DNA from: a virus
DNA: 36,439 nt
Reading direction: 5' to 3' (one strand)
IMG/VR virus record: IMGVR_UViG_3300033571_014251
Span: 1 to 36,439 of that record
The notes under the pieces are model-generated. The model saw nothing but the letters and a program-made list of their open reading frames with translations, had not been told where the DNA came from and did not search any database. The translations under genes were made by a program, and so were the position numbers. Shown one piece after another: positions 21,349-28,732 of this stretch; position 1 is the stretch's first letter; each line of letters begins with the position of its first letter.

Positions 21349-21652
21349 GACACTGAAAATCTCGGCGGATCGCGCTGACATCACTCGCCGAGAACTCAAG
21401 CTCCCCAGGCGTGAAAGCTGGCACGGCAGCAAGGCCGGGCACCGCAAGGCCTATCTGCCGTCCAAGGCCGAGATTCGCCAGAAATGCCTGGAGTTTCAGG
21501 CAGGATGGAGCGAAGAGGAGCGGAATCGCCGAAGGGTTGGCTGGAAGCCGCCCGATCCCGTCGAGGCTCGCGTGTTCCCCGAGGCCATCTTCGACGTTCA
21601 GGGCGACGTGACCGGTTTCTTAGAAGACCTCGCCGACTCTTCGGGTGGTTGA
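21260..21652 (+). CDS. small helix-turn-helix protein, up to 130 aa (paralogue of the gene at 18285)
   Basis: The segment M-W-L-A-G-T-P-T-R-I-I-A-E-T-L-K-I-S-A-D-R and the later W-S-E-E-E-R-N-R-R-R-V-G-W align with L-W-A-S-S-T-P-T-E-I-A-K-L-C-N-V-S-R-S-S and W-S-D-E-E-E-R-L-R-R-V-G of the protein at 18285. The two are clear paralogues. The start is uncertain: ATG 21260 overlaps the glycosyltransferase heavily, while GTG 21296 would match the length of the paralogue better. Both are probably DNA-binding. Confidence 0.7.
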   Translation: MNPKKVQVAVCTVTFTQMWLAGTPTRIIAETLKISADRADITRRELKLPRRESWHGSKAGHRKAYLPSKAEIRQKCLEFQAGWSEEERNRRRVGWKPPDPVEARVFPEAIFDVQGDVTGFLEDLADSSGG

Positions 21653-21703
21653 CCCGAGGACGATAGTCTCGGGATAGGTAGGCGTTGCATGGAGGCACGC
21701 GAG

Positions 21704-21985
21704 ATGAGCGAGCAGAACTACGGCGACACCCTGTCGATCTGGGAAAAGATTCGCATTCTCCAGGAATGGGCCCCCATCCTGACCTACGTCCAGGCGTTTC
21801 TCGCCACGGCTGACTCGCACGACAAGGCTGTGATCGTCGGCGACGCGTGCGAGTGGCTGGCGTCGAAGACGAAGGGAACGCAGGTCGACGACGAACTCGT
21901 TGCCCACCTGACCGCGATCCTGCGGTCTCCGCAGGGCGAGTCCTTCCTGCGGTGGCTCGTGGCGAAGGTCGAGGGTGACAAGTGA
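21704..21985 (+). CDS. hypothetical protein, 93 aa
   Basis: ATG 21704 has GGAGG at good spacing, whereas the in-frame ATG 21689 contains that site in its own codons and is less likely. The helical protein (I-W-E-K-I-R-I-L-Q-E-W-A-P-I-L, then L-T-A-I-L-R-S-P-Q-G-E-S-F-L-R-W-L) is not recognised. It begins the block of small membrane and envelope proteins. Confidence 0.65.
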   Translation: MSEQNYGDTLSIWEKIRILQEWAPILTYVQAFLATADSHDKAVIVGDACEWLASKTKGTQVDDELVAHLTAILRSPQGESFLRWLVAKVEGDK

Positions 21986-22236
21986 TTGACTATGAATTCA
22001 TTTTTCGCGCCTGTGCCGTTGTGGCAGCGGTTGCTGTCGTGGCGGGCCCCCGTCTGGTGGCAGCAATTAAAAAGGTCCGCCTGCCCTCCCCCGCCCCGGG
22101 AAAAGCAGTCGAAATGAGCGACGCCCACACGCTCCTGGAGATTGCCAGCCGCCTCAAGGTGGCCGGCAACAAGAAAGGCGTGGCTCTCTGCCAACAGTTG
22201 ATCGACGTCATTCTCCAGCCGGAGGGGAAAGCGTGA
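21982..22236 (+). CDS. small membrane protein, 84 aa
   Basis: GTG 21982 overlaps the previous stop by four bases. A single N-terminal hydrophobic segment (about residues 8-28, A-V-V-A-A-V-A-V-V-A-G) is followed by a basic turn and a soluble helical tail. This fits a small holin, antiholin or anchored accessory protein. The role is inferred from position only. Confidence 0.65.
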   Translation: MIDYEFIFRACAVVAAVAVVAGPRLVAAIKKVRLPSPAPGKAVEMSDAHTLLEIASRLKVAGNKKGVALCQQLIDVILQPEGKA

Positions 22237-22712
22237 CTTGGCGGAACCTGATCGTCGTTCTCTTGTTGGCGTTCGGGGTGTTCGGCGTGCCCTCTGCCCC
22301 AACGTTCAATCAAGTTCAGTCAATCTCGATTAGGGAGCCTTCGAGCGAGATGAAGAACGCCGTCCAGCCTGTTGTGAAGATCGTCAAGGACATGAGCCCG
22401 ATCGACAGGCTCTGGCTCCAGAACGTGTACCTCAACTGCGCACGGGTTGTCGCCGCCGACGGGATTGTCGAAGAGCCGACGGTCACGACGACCGACTCCC
22501 TGCGAGCCGTCCACGTCGCCGTGCTCGGCTTCATCTGGAAGGGGATGGCGAACAACTCTCCTGGCAAGTATCGAGGCTTGTCTGAGGCCATCGACGGCGT
22601 GCTGTCGGGCGTTATTGGAGACGAGTCCCAACAGTTGACTGCGGAAAAGCGGCAGAAGGCGGTTGACCTGTACGAAGCGATTGCATGGGCAGGGCTCGGA
22701 AAGGACGCGTAA
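22233..22712 (+). CDS. secreted hypothetical protein, 159 aa
   Basis: GTG 22233 overlaps the previous stop by four bases. A signal peptide (L-I-V-V-L-L-L-A-F-G-V-F-G-V-P-S-A, about 6-22) is followed by an alpha-helical domain (D-R-L-W-L-Q-N-V-Y-L-N-C-A-R-V-V-A-A-D-G). I recognise no enzyme motif. The position just before the cysteine peptidase suggests an exported partner. Confidence 0.65.
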   Translation: MTWRNLIVVLLLAFGVFGVPSAPTFNQVQSISIREPSSEMKNAVQPVVKIVKDMSPIDRLWLQNVYLNCARVVAADGIVEEPTVTTTDSLRAVHVAVLGFIWKGMANNSPGKYRGLSEAIDGVLSGVIGDESQQLTAEKRQKAVDLYEAIAWAGLGKDA

Positions 22713-23654
22713 ATGGCCGCTCCGTGGAGGCCGCAGGGGTATGTCCCAAACCCCAAGGCCACTGAAAAGTACGTCTCCAGCTTGAAGTGGCCCACGCTTG
22801 CCGAGGCCGGCTCCAAGCTCAAGGCCAACGACAACGCCGACGTCGTGCTCTGGCCGGCGATCATCCGCGTCAAGCCGACGTACTCTCGCGTCGCCCAAGC
22901 GATCGGGTCGTGCATTGGGCATGGTTTCGCTGGAGCGGTGGATGCTCTATCCAGTACAGAAATTGTCGTCCACGGCGAGCCTGAAGACTGGCCCGGCCGA
23001 TGCCTGGAGGCCTCGATTTATGCGTTGAGCAGGGTCGAAAGCAGGGGCCTCACGCGAAACTACGGCGGTGACGGAAGCTACGGAGCCGCTGCGGCGGATG
23101 CCGTGACGAAGTGGGGATGCCTCCACTACGACGTCGACTACGGCGGCAAGGTCTTCAGCGAGTATTCGGGCACTCGCGAGAAGCAGTGGGGCGCCTCGGG
23201 GCTGCCCGACGAGCTTGAGCCGTTCGCGAAGAAGCGGCGAGTGAAGACGGCTACGCTCGTCGAGAACTTCGAGCAACTCTGCAAAGCGATCTCGAACGGC
23301 TACCCTGTCGCCCAGGCCAGCGTCCAAGGCTTTGTGTTCAAGCGTGACGAGGCCGGCTTCTGTAAGGCCAACAACGCCGGATGGGCCCACTGCACATGCT
23401 TCATCGGAAAGCGAATGGGCAAGAGGCCCGGGGCGTTGTACTGGCAGTCCTGGGGGCCGAAGAGCAACAACGGTCCGCACTACTCCGGCATTCCAGGGAA
23501 GCCCGAGATGCACCCGGCATTCGCTGGCTGCACGTTCTGGGTCGACGCGGACATCGTAAATAAGATGCTCGGGCAACGTGATAGCTATGCGTTGTCTGGA
23601 TACGATGGCTTCCCGGCTCGCAAGCTCCCATCCTGGACAGGGGGAATTTTGTGA
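22713..23654 (+). CDS. papain-fold cysteine peptidase-like protein, 313 aa
   Basis: The elements of a C1-type peptidase are in the right order. A-Q-A-I-G-S-C-I-G-H-G-F-A lies at 61-73, with Gln62 in the oxyanion position and Cys67 as nucleophile. A-H-C-T-C-F-I-G-K-R (His226) follows, then Y-W-Q-S-W-G-P (about 243-249) where papain has N-S-W-G, so the usual Asn is a Gln. No signal peptide is visible, so export would need a holin-like pore or tail delivery. It may degrade a host envelope protein or act as an unusual lysis enzyme. ATG 22713 follows the previous stop directly. Confidence 0.65.
   Translation: MAAPWRPQGYVPNPKATEKYVSSLKWPTLAEAGSKLKANDNADVVLWPAIIRVKPTYSRVAQAIGSCIGHGFAGAVDALSSTEIVVHGEPEDWPGRCLEASIYALSRVESRGLTRNYGGDGSYGAAAADAVTKWGCLHYDVDYGGKVFSEYSGTREKQWGASGLPDELEPFAKKRRVKTATLVENFEQLCKAISNGYPVAQASVQGFVFKRDEAGFCKANNAGWAHCTCFIGKRMGKRPGALYWQSWGPKSNNGPHYSGIPGKPEMHPAFAGCTFWVDADIVNKMLGQRDSYALSGYDGFPARKLPSWTGGIL
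23591..23603 (+). promoter_or_regulatory. recurrent 13-bp motif, copy 11 (inside gene end)
   Basis: GTTGTCTGGATAC, 12 of 13 to consensus, lies about 50 bases before the stop of the cysteine peptidase gene. Confidence 0.35.
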
Positions 23655-23929
23655 GGAAACTTTTTTTCCTGGTGGTGCTCGCTGGCTGCTCGCCAAACAC
23701 GCCTCCGGACCGCATAGACCTCCTGTGTGAGTGCTTCTCCACGGCCGCGTTCGCGGCCTACAAGGCCAAGGTCGCCCCGAAGCCCCCGGAGCCGCACAAA
23801 GAGTGCTGCAAAGAGTGTGGCGGCACCGGACGAGTCAGGAGTGGCGACAACCTGTCGTGGGTTGCCTGCCCGTGCCCGGACACCTGCAAATGCAAGTGCA
23901 AGGACGGCCAATGCGCGACCAAGAAATGA
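23651..23929 (+). CDS. Cys-rich lipoprotein with DnaJ-type zinc motif, 92 aa
   Basis: The N terminus (M-R-K-L-F-F-L-V-V-L-A-G-C) is a lipoprotein signal with lipobox L-A-G-C (Cys13 would be acylated). The body has a DnaJ-type C-x2-C-x-G-x-G (C53-K-E-C-G-G-T-G) and a dense C-terminal cluster (Cys73, 75, 79, 81, 83, 88), suggesting a metal-bound or disulfide-knotted domain at the cell surface. GTG 23651 overlaps the peptidase stop. Rz1-like spanins are also small lipoproteins, but this Cys cluster is not typical of them. Confidence 0.75.
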   Translation: MRKLFFLVVLAGCSPNTPPDRIDLLCECFSTAAFAAYKAKVAPKPPEPHKECCKECGGTGRVRSGDNLSWVACPCPDTCKCKCKDGQCATKK

Positions 23930-24297
23930 CTATCCGGGAACTCCAGGAATCCATCTGGAAGGACCTGCCCGTCATTCGTCGGAATCTCCTCGGGCGGGAG
24001 CGGGTCAACGACTTGATCGTCGTCTCGATTGAGCAGTCTCCGGTCGAGCTTTTCAGGCATATCACGACGGCAAACAACTCTCAGGAAATCGTGCTCGCCG
24101 CCTGGGGACAGAGCGTCAAACGTGGATACTGCCTCTTGCACGAGTCGACCGACGAGAAGCAATTCGGCCCGATCTTCTGGCTCCTGATCGGCCCAATGCT
24201 CCAGATTCTCTTGTCACGGCTCTTGGACTGGTATTTCAGATCGCCGAAGAACGCCGTCCTCATGCGGGGATGGAAGAGGAACCTGACGAATGACTGA
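23926..24297 (+). CDS. hypothetical protein with a hydrophobic C-terminal segment, 123 aa
   Basis: ATG 23926 overlaps the lipoprotein stop (ATGA) and is preferred to ATG 23911. The segment I-F-W-L-L-I-G-P-M-L-Q-I-L-L-S-R-L-L-D-W (about 85-104) is long enough for one membrane pass and is followed by a basic tail. No family is recognised. Position suggests part of the lysis or envelope module. Confidence 0.6.
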   Translation: MTIRELQESIWKDLPVIRRNLLGRERVNDLIVVSIEQSPVELFRHITTANNSQEIVLAAWGQSVKRGYCLLHESTDEKQFGPIFWLLIGPMLQILLSRLLDWYFRSPKNAVLMRGWKRNLTND

Positions 24298-24595
24298 CGA
24301 GACAAGACAGACGATCATCGACGTGGCCCTCCGCGCTGCCGAGCGTTTTGGCCTGCCGGTCGTAATCCTGGCGGCCATGCTTTGGATGGCCCGGGAGGCG
24401 GCTACTTCGGTTCACCACTCCGTAATCGTTCCAATGGTCGAAAGCCACACGCAGTTCCTGGAGGCGACGTCCCAGACGCTCCATGAGCTTGGCAAGACAC
24501 AGGACCAACAGGCGGAGACGCTACGCGAGATTGCCGTCAGCCAAAGAGACATTCACAACGAGTTGATGAAGCAAAAGAAGGAGACAGTCAAATGA
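24290..24595 (+). CDS. holin-like small membrane protein with coiled coil, 101 aa
   Basis: One hydrophobic segment (L-P-V-V-I-L-A-A-M-L-W-M-A, about 22-34) is followed by a helical, Gln/Glu-rich tail with heptad character and a basic C terminus (K-Q-K-K-E). This is the layout of single-pass holins and of membrane-anchored spanin partners. ATG 24290 overlaps the previous gene by eight bases. It ends in an ATGA with the first tail-type gene. Confidence 0.6.
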   Translation: MTDETRQTIIDVALRAAERFGLPVVILAAMLWMAREAATSVHHSVIVPMVESHTQFLEATSQTLHELGKTQDQQAETLREIAVSQRDIHNELMKQKKETVK

Positions 24596-24870
24596 TTGCG
24601 AGCGTCACCGTCGGAACGACCCAGGTGCAGGTCCTCCCCCCGCCATCGGGTCGGCCGTGGGCCTTCGTGGCAATCGGCAACAACGGCCCGAGCAAGGCAT
24701 ACCTCAAGCTCGTTCCCGACGCCGATGCCGTCACGGCCTCGAACGGCGTCCCGCTCGCGGTGGACTCCGTACTGATCTGCGACCAGGACCTCCAGAAGGA
24801 GCTTTTCCGAGGGAGCATCACGGCGATTGTGTCGTCGGGAACCACCACCATCTCGGTCCAGGCTTTCTGA
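24592..24870 (+). CDS. small beta-rich probable virion protein, 92 aa
   Basis: The product is almost entirely beta-strand pattern (V-T-V-G-T-T-Q-V-Q-V-L, W-A-F-V-A-I-G-N-N-G, S-I-T-A-I-V-S-S-G-T-T-T-I-S-V), typical of small phage head- or tail-decoration proteins. No specific family is recognised. It overlaps both neighbours by one to four bases and opens the structural region. Confidence 0.65.
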   Translation: MIASVTVGTTQVQVLPPPSGRPWAFVAIGNNGPSKAYLKLVPDADAVTASNGVPLAVDSVLICDQDLQKELFRGSITAIVSSGTTTISVQAF

Positions 24871-27800
24871 TGCCGTTCTGGGCAAACGAAAATACGATTT
24901 CCTTTGGCGGGGCCGCCCGCATCCTTCGACCGCGAGCCACGACTGCCGCTGCGCCGCCGTGCGCCACGCCATCGTCCTTGCTCCTTCGCTTCGACGGCAA
25001 CTTCACCGACTCGTCGGCCAATGCGTTGACGGTGACTGCGAATGGTGAGGCGGGGATCAGCACCGCGACGAAGAAATGGGGAAGTGGCAGCGCCTCATTT
25101 GATGGTGACGGAGACTATCTGACCGTGCCTACTGGCGGCACGCTGGGCTTCGGGATGGCTGATTTCACAGTCGAACTGTGGGCGTTTGTTCCTCCTGACA
25201 CCAACAACAATGAGCATGTGCTGTTCTCGCAGGCAGCCCCAACGGATTTCGTGGGCATCGCAATCTCGATTTACCAAAACGATCTCATGTGGCTGGCGGA
25301 AGGCGAAGGATCTTGGACGTTTCAGCGGTATCCCAGCGGCGGGCACTTTCCCGCTGGTTCCGTGAATCCGAACGAATGGAACCACCTTGCTGTCACGCGG
25401 CATAACGGCGTCCTGAGATTGTTTTGCAACGGTCAGGTGGTGGACACCTACAGCGGTGCTATCGTGCTGGCCGACACAAACGAACTCGTCAGCATCGGCG
25501 GGAGAAGCAACTTCGGCCAATCATTCAGCGGCTACATCGACGATGTCCGCGTCGTAAAAAATCTGGCCGTTTACCAGGGCCCGTTCATCCCGCCCGCCGC
25601 GCCGCTCTCGCCATGCGCCACGCCGGTGCCGGTGCAGGCTGCGGCCAGCCTGCTCCTCAACTTCGACGGCAACTTTACAGACTCGTCGCCCAATGCGTTG
25701 ACCGCAACGGCACAAGGCAACGCCGTTGTCAGTACGACGCAGAGCAAGTTTGGCGGATCGTCGCTGTATCTGGATGGCTCAAGTACGGTGACGATTCCGT
25801 ATGACGGGACGTTCGACTTTGGCTACGGCGACTTTACGATTGAAGCGTGGGTTCGGCCGTCTTCAACACAGCCCGATACTCCATACGGACTTGTCTGCGC
25901 TGGCGGATTCCCAAGCGGCTGGGCGACGTACACCGGCGGAGGCGACGGTCAAACATCGCTGAACACAGGCTCGCCTTCTTGGGGCGGCAACTCGCTTGGG
26001 CCGTCGCCCGCCAACGACGCATGGTCGCACATCGCTTTCACCAAACAAGGCACGCTATGCAGGTGCTACGTCAACGGCGTGCTGAACGGAACGGCGACGA
26101 TCAGCGGTGCCTTCAATGCGAACAGCGAGCCGCTCACCATTGGCAGTGACCGGACTGATGAAGGGTACAAATTCATCGGCTACATAGACGAACTCCGCAT
26201 CGTTGAAGGCTTGGCCGTTTACACCGGCCCGTTCATCCCGCCGACTGCGCCGCTGGAAGTAAACGCCACGCCGGTGCAGGCTGCGGCCAGCCTGCTCCTC
26301 AACTTCGACGGCAACTTCAATGACTCGTCGCCCAACGCGTTGGCGGTGACGGCGAACGGCGATGCGGCGATCAGCACGACCACGAAAAAGTATGGCAGTG
26401 GCAGCGTGGAGTTGAATGGACTTTTTTCCAACGGCACAACCTCCGGCGTCACGGCGGCAGACTCAGTGGCGTTCGGTTTCGGAACCGGAGACTTTACGCT
26501 GGAGGGCTGGTTCTACTCTGACAATCCGTCTGCGAGCAATCACACGCTTTTCTCGGTTGGCACATTCCAAAACGGCGTGCTGGTACGTCTCGGCGGCGGC
26601 GGCTTCAACGACCCGGTGTACGTCAACGGGACGGCCTATGGGTACGCAAGCGGCCACAACTTTCCGAGTTCTCAATGGACGCACGTTGCTGTAGTGCGAA
26701 ACGCAGGCACGCTCAAGGTCTACGTCGCAGGGCAGGAGAAACTGTCCGAGAATGCGAGCGATGACATTGGCAGTTCCCGGCCGCTGTTTATCGGAACTTC
26801 TGGACACGCGTTTGAGAGCCAGGAATATGGCCCTTCGGATGCTTGGGTTGGCTACATAGACGATGTCAGGATCGTGAAGGGCTTGGCCGTTTACACCGCC
26901 AACTTCACGCCGCCCGCTGGGCCGCTCACAGTGAACGCTACGCCCTACGTTCCGCAACCTCCGGCCGCGCCGACGGGCGTCAGCGCCACCAGCGGCAATG
27001 GTCAGTTGTCGATTGCTTGGACTGCGCCCTATAGCGACTCAGCGATTACGGGCTATGTTGTCGAATACACGCCAGCGGGCGGCTCGGCAACAACGGTTAG
27101 CACTGGCAGCAGCGCGACGGTGTATTTGCTTACGTTTCTCACGAACGGCACGGCATACACGGTGCGGGTTGCGGCAATTAGTGCCGTAGGCACCGGCCCG
27201 TACTCGTCGGCATCTGCACCGGCAACGCCCGCCGCACCATCGTTCACGGCCACCGCCGTGATGCTGACCTCAGGCACCTCATACACGGTGCCTGCTGGCG
27301 CGACGAGCATGAAAGCGTGGGCGGTGGGCAGTGGAACTTCCGGTGCCGGTGGCACGGCTTTCAAAACATGGTCGGTGTCTGGCGGGCAGTCAGTGACCTA
27401 TGCGGTCGGCAACAAATCCACCACCAATTTCGGCAACGACTCTAGCGTCACGTTCGGTGGCGCGACGATTACGGGTCGCGGTGCTGGCAAGAACGCGAAC
27501 GGCACGAACAAGAACGCCTTCGGCAGCGGCGGCGGCGAGTTCACGGGCGGCGACGGCGGCGTTGCTGGAGGTATCAACCAGTATCTCGGCGGCGGCGACA
27601 CCCGATTCGGTGCTGTTGGAAACAATAACGCCGCCGCCACTGCCGCCACGATCTCCACGAAACCGCGATTTGCCGCCGCCGATGTTTCCGGGTTGTTCGC
27701 AGCACTCCAGTTGGCAGGAGAGAACACTACGCTATCTTCCGGCAATCCGCAGGCGTTCGGCTCTGGCGGTTTCACCGGCAAATATGACACGACCGCGCAG

Positions 27801-27908
27801 GCTGTTTCACCCGGTCGCGGCGGAGGAGGAGGCTACGGAACAGCGTCCAGCGGCACCCCGTTCACCGATAATCGCGTAGGCGGCGCAGTCGTTTTGTATT
27901 TCTCGTAG
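24870..27908 (+). CDS. tail protein with three LamG-like domains, an FN3 domain and a Gly-rich end, 1012 aa
   Basis: Three concanavalin/LamG-like repeats each start with a L-L-x-F-D-G-N-F-x-D-S-S-x-N-A-L block (near residues 37, 259 and 472) and end with Y-I-D-[DE]-[VL]-R-[VI]-V-[KE] and a L-A-V-Y-[QT] stretch. A fibronectin type III domain follows at about 697-790 (A-P-T-G-V-S-A-T-S-G through Y-V-V-E-Y-T), then a Gly-rich tail that ends V-G-G-A-V-V-L-Y-F-S. Such proteins bind host surface glycans as receptor-binding or tip proteins. The DNA holds a 48-base exact repeat between domains 2 and 3, showing recent domain duplication. Confidence 0.85.
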   Translation: MPFWANENTISFGGAARILRPRATTAAAPPCATPSSLLLRFDGNFTDSSANALTVTANGEAGISTATKKWGSGSASFDGDGDYLTVPTGGTLGFGMADFTVELWAFVPPDTNNNEHVLFSQAAPTDFVGIAISIYQNDLMWLAEGEGSWTFQRYPSGGHFPAGSVNPNEWNHLAVTRHNGVLRLFCNGQVVDTYSGAIVLADTNELVSIGGRSNFGQSFSGYIDDVRVVKNLAVYQGPFIPPAAPLSPCATPVPVQAAASLLLNFDGNFTDSSPNALTATAQGNAVVSTTQSKFGGSSLYLDGSSTVTIPYDGTFDFGYGDFTIEAWVRPSSTQPDTPYGLVCAGGFPSGWATYTGGGDGQTSLNTGSPSWGGNSLGPSPANDAWSHIAFTKQGTLCRCYVNGVLNGTATISGAFNANSEPLTIGSDRTDEGYKFIGYIDELRIVEGLAVYTGPFIPPTAPLEVNATPVQAAASLLLNFDGNFNDSSPNALAVTANGDAAISTTTKKYGSGSVELNGLFSNGTTSGVTAADSVAFGFGTGDFTLEGWFYSDNPSASNHTLFSVGTFQNGVLVRLGGGGFNDPVYVNGTAYGYASGHNFPSSQWTHVAVVRNAGTLKVYVAGQEKLSENASDDIGSSRPLFIGTSGHAFESQEYGPSDAWVGYIDDVRIVKGLAVYTANFTPPAGPLTVNATPYVPQPPAAPTGVSATSGNGQLSIAWTAPYSDSAITGYVVEYTPAGGSATTVSTGSSATVYLLTFLTNGTAYTVRVAAISAVGTGPYSSASAPATPAAPSFTATAVMLTSGTSYTVPAGATSMKAWAVGSGTSGAGGTAFKTWSVSGGQSVTYAVGNKSTTNFGNDSSVTFGGATITGRGAGKNANGTNKNAFGSGGGEFTGGDGGVAGGINQYLGGGDTRFGAVGNNNAAATAATISTKPRFAAADVSGLFAALQLAGENTTLSSGNPQAFGSGGFTGKYDTTAQAVSPGRGGGGGYGTASSGTPFTDNRVGGAVVLYFS
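25628..25675 (+). repeat. 48-base direct repeat, copy A
   Basis: It is identical to 26270-26317. It lies at the start of LamG-like domain 2 and encodes the linker and first strand (A-S-L-L-L-N-F-D-G-N-F). Confidence 0.85.
26270..26317 (+). repeat. 48-base direct repeat, copy B
   Basis: Identical to 25628-25675, at the start of LamG-like domain 3. Recombination between the two copies would remove or add one complete domain in frame (642 bases apart, a multiple of three). Confidence 0.85.
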
Positions 27909-27917
27909 GGGACTACC

Positions 27918-28397
27918 ATGCCGAAAGTTCTTCGCACACCAAGCGGTCGCGGTATCTATCTGATTCCCCGCAGCGGATCGCACTCCATTGCCGCCGCCGT
28001 CATGCAGTCATTCCACCCGGAGATCGCAATCGACGCGAGCGCACACCCGGCAGCGAGTTACCCAGACGCAGGGGGCGACGGCCCGCTGTGTGTGATCGTG
28101 CGAAACCCGGTTGAGCGTTTCCGGTCGATGGTTGCCCACGCACAAAGCACTGTTGAGGAGCAACTCGCCGCGCCACGATACGGCTGCGAGTTCTGTTTCG
28201 GCCAGACATACGATGCGTATTTCCGCTTTGAAGATCAGTTGCAGGCGTGCGCCGACTGGCTGGGCATCACCGTTCCGCTGCCGCACCTTGACGGCACGGA
28301 CGAGGCCGACAAGCCGACGCTCACGCCAGAGCAGGATGCGGCGGTCAGGCTGATCTACGCTGCGGACATTGCGTTGTGGGAATCGTTGCAGAACTGA
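27918..28397 (+). CDS. sulfotransferase-like protein, 159 aa
   Basis: The N-terminal Y-L-I-P-R-S-G-S-H-S-I-A-A-A-V (about 14-28) resembles the phosphosulfate-binding loop of PAPS-dependent sulfotransferases. C-V-I-V-R-N-P-V-E-R-F-R-S-M-V (about 58-72) is the matching 3'-phosphate-binding R-x-P-x-E-R-[FL]-x-S block. At 159 residues it is short compared with the usual 250 or more, but both nucleotide-binding elements are kept. It lies between a LamG tail gene and a fibre operon, with ATG ten bases after the stop. Possible substrates are host glycans or the phage's own fibres. Confidence 0.75.
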   Translation: MPKVLRTPSGRGIYLIPRSGSHSIAAAVMQSFHPEIAIDASAHPAASYPDAGGDGPLCVIVRNPVERFRSMVAHAQSTVEEQLAAPRYGCEFCFGQTYDAYFRFEDQLQACADWLGITVPLPHLDGTDEADKPTLTPEQDAAVRLIYAADIALWESLQN

Positions 28398-28414
28398 CGG
28401 AGATATAAGCAGCA

Positions 28415-28732
28415 ATGCCAACATACGAGCAACTGCCGGGATCGCTGAGCCTTGCGTTTCGCGCCGGAGACGACGTCGCTACAGTCGTTGATTTTTCGAT
28501 TCCGCTGACTGGATACTCTGTTTTGGCGACGCTGCATAGCGTCGTCACCGACCAGCAAATCATGTCGTTCACGACTGTTATCACAGACGCGAATGCCGGG
28601 CAGGTGAGCGTTTCGCTTACTGATTCCCAGACGGCTGCTCTCGCGGTCGGTACCTACCGCTGGCGAATGGTCGCTACGCAGGGCACCGTGACCCGCACCT
28701 ACATCCAGGGGCTCGTGGAGGTGACGGCGTGA
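28415..28732 (+). CDS. small beta-rich baseplate/tail-like protein, 105 aa
   Basis: The pattern L-A-F-R-A-G-D-D-V-A-T-V-V-D-F, then V-S-L-T-D-S-Q-T-A-A-L-A-V-G-T-Y-R-W-R-M-V resembles N-terminal domains of upper baseplate proteins in phages, which form immunoglobulin-like folds. ATG 28415 lies 18 bases downstream of the sulfotransferase stop. It overlaps the next gene by four bases (GTGA). Confidence 0.65.
   Translation: MPTYEQLPGSLSLAFRAGDDVATVVDFSIPLTGYSVLATLHSVVTDQQIMSFTTVITDANAGQVSVSLTDSQTAALAVGTYRWRMVATQGTVTRTYIQGLVEVTA

Noticed and set aside
28504-28516. Further partial matches to the 13-bp motif (also near 21663 and 9329)
   Set aside because: They differ in the core GTMYGGATAC or have inserted bases, so they were not counted.
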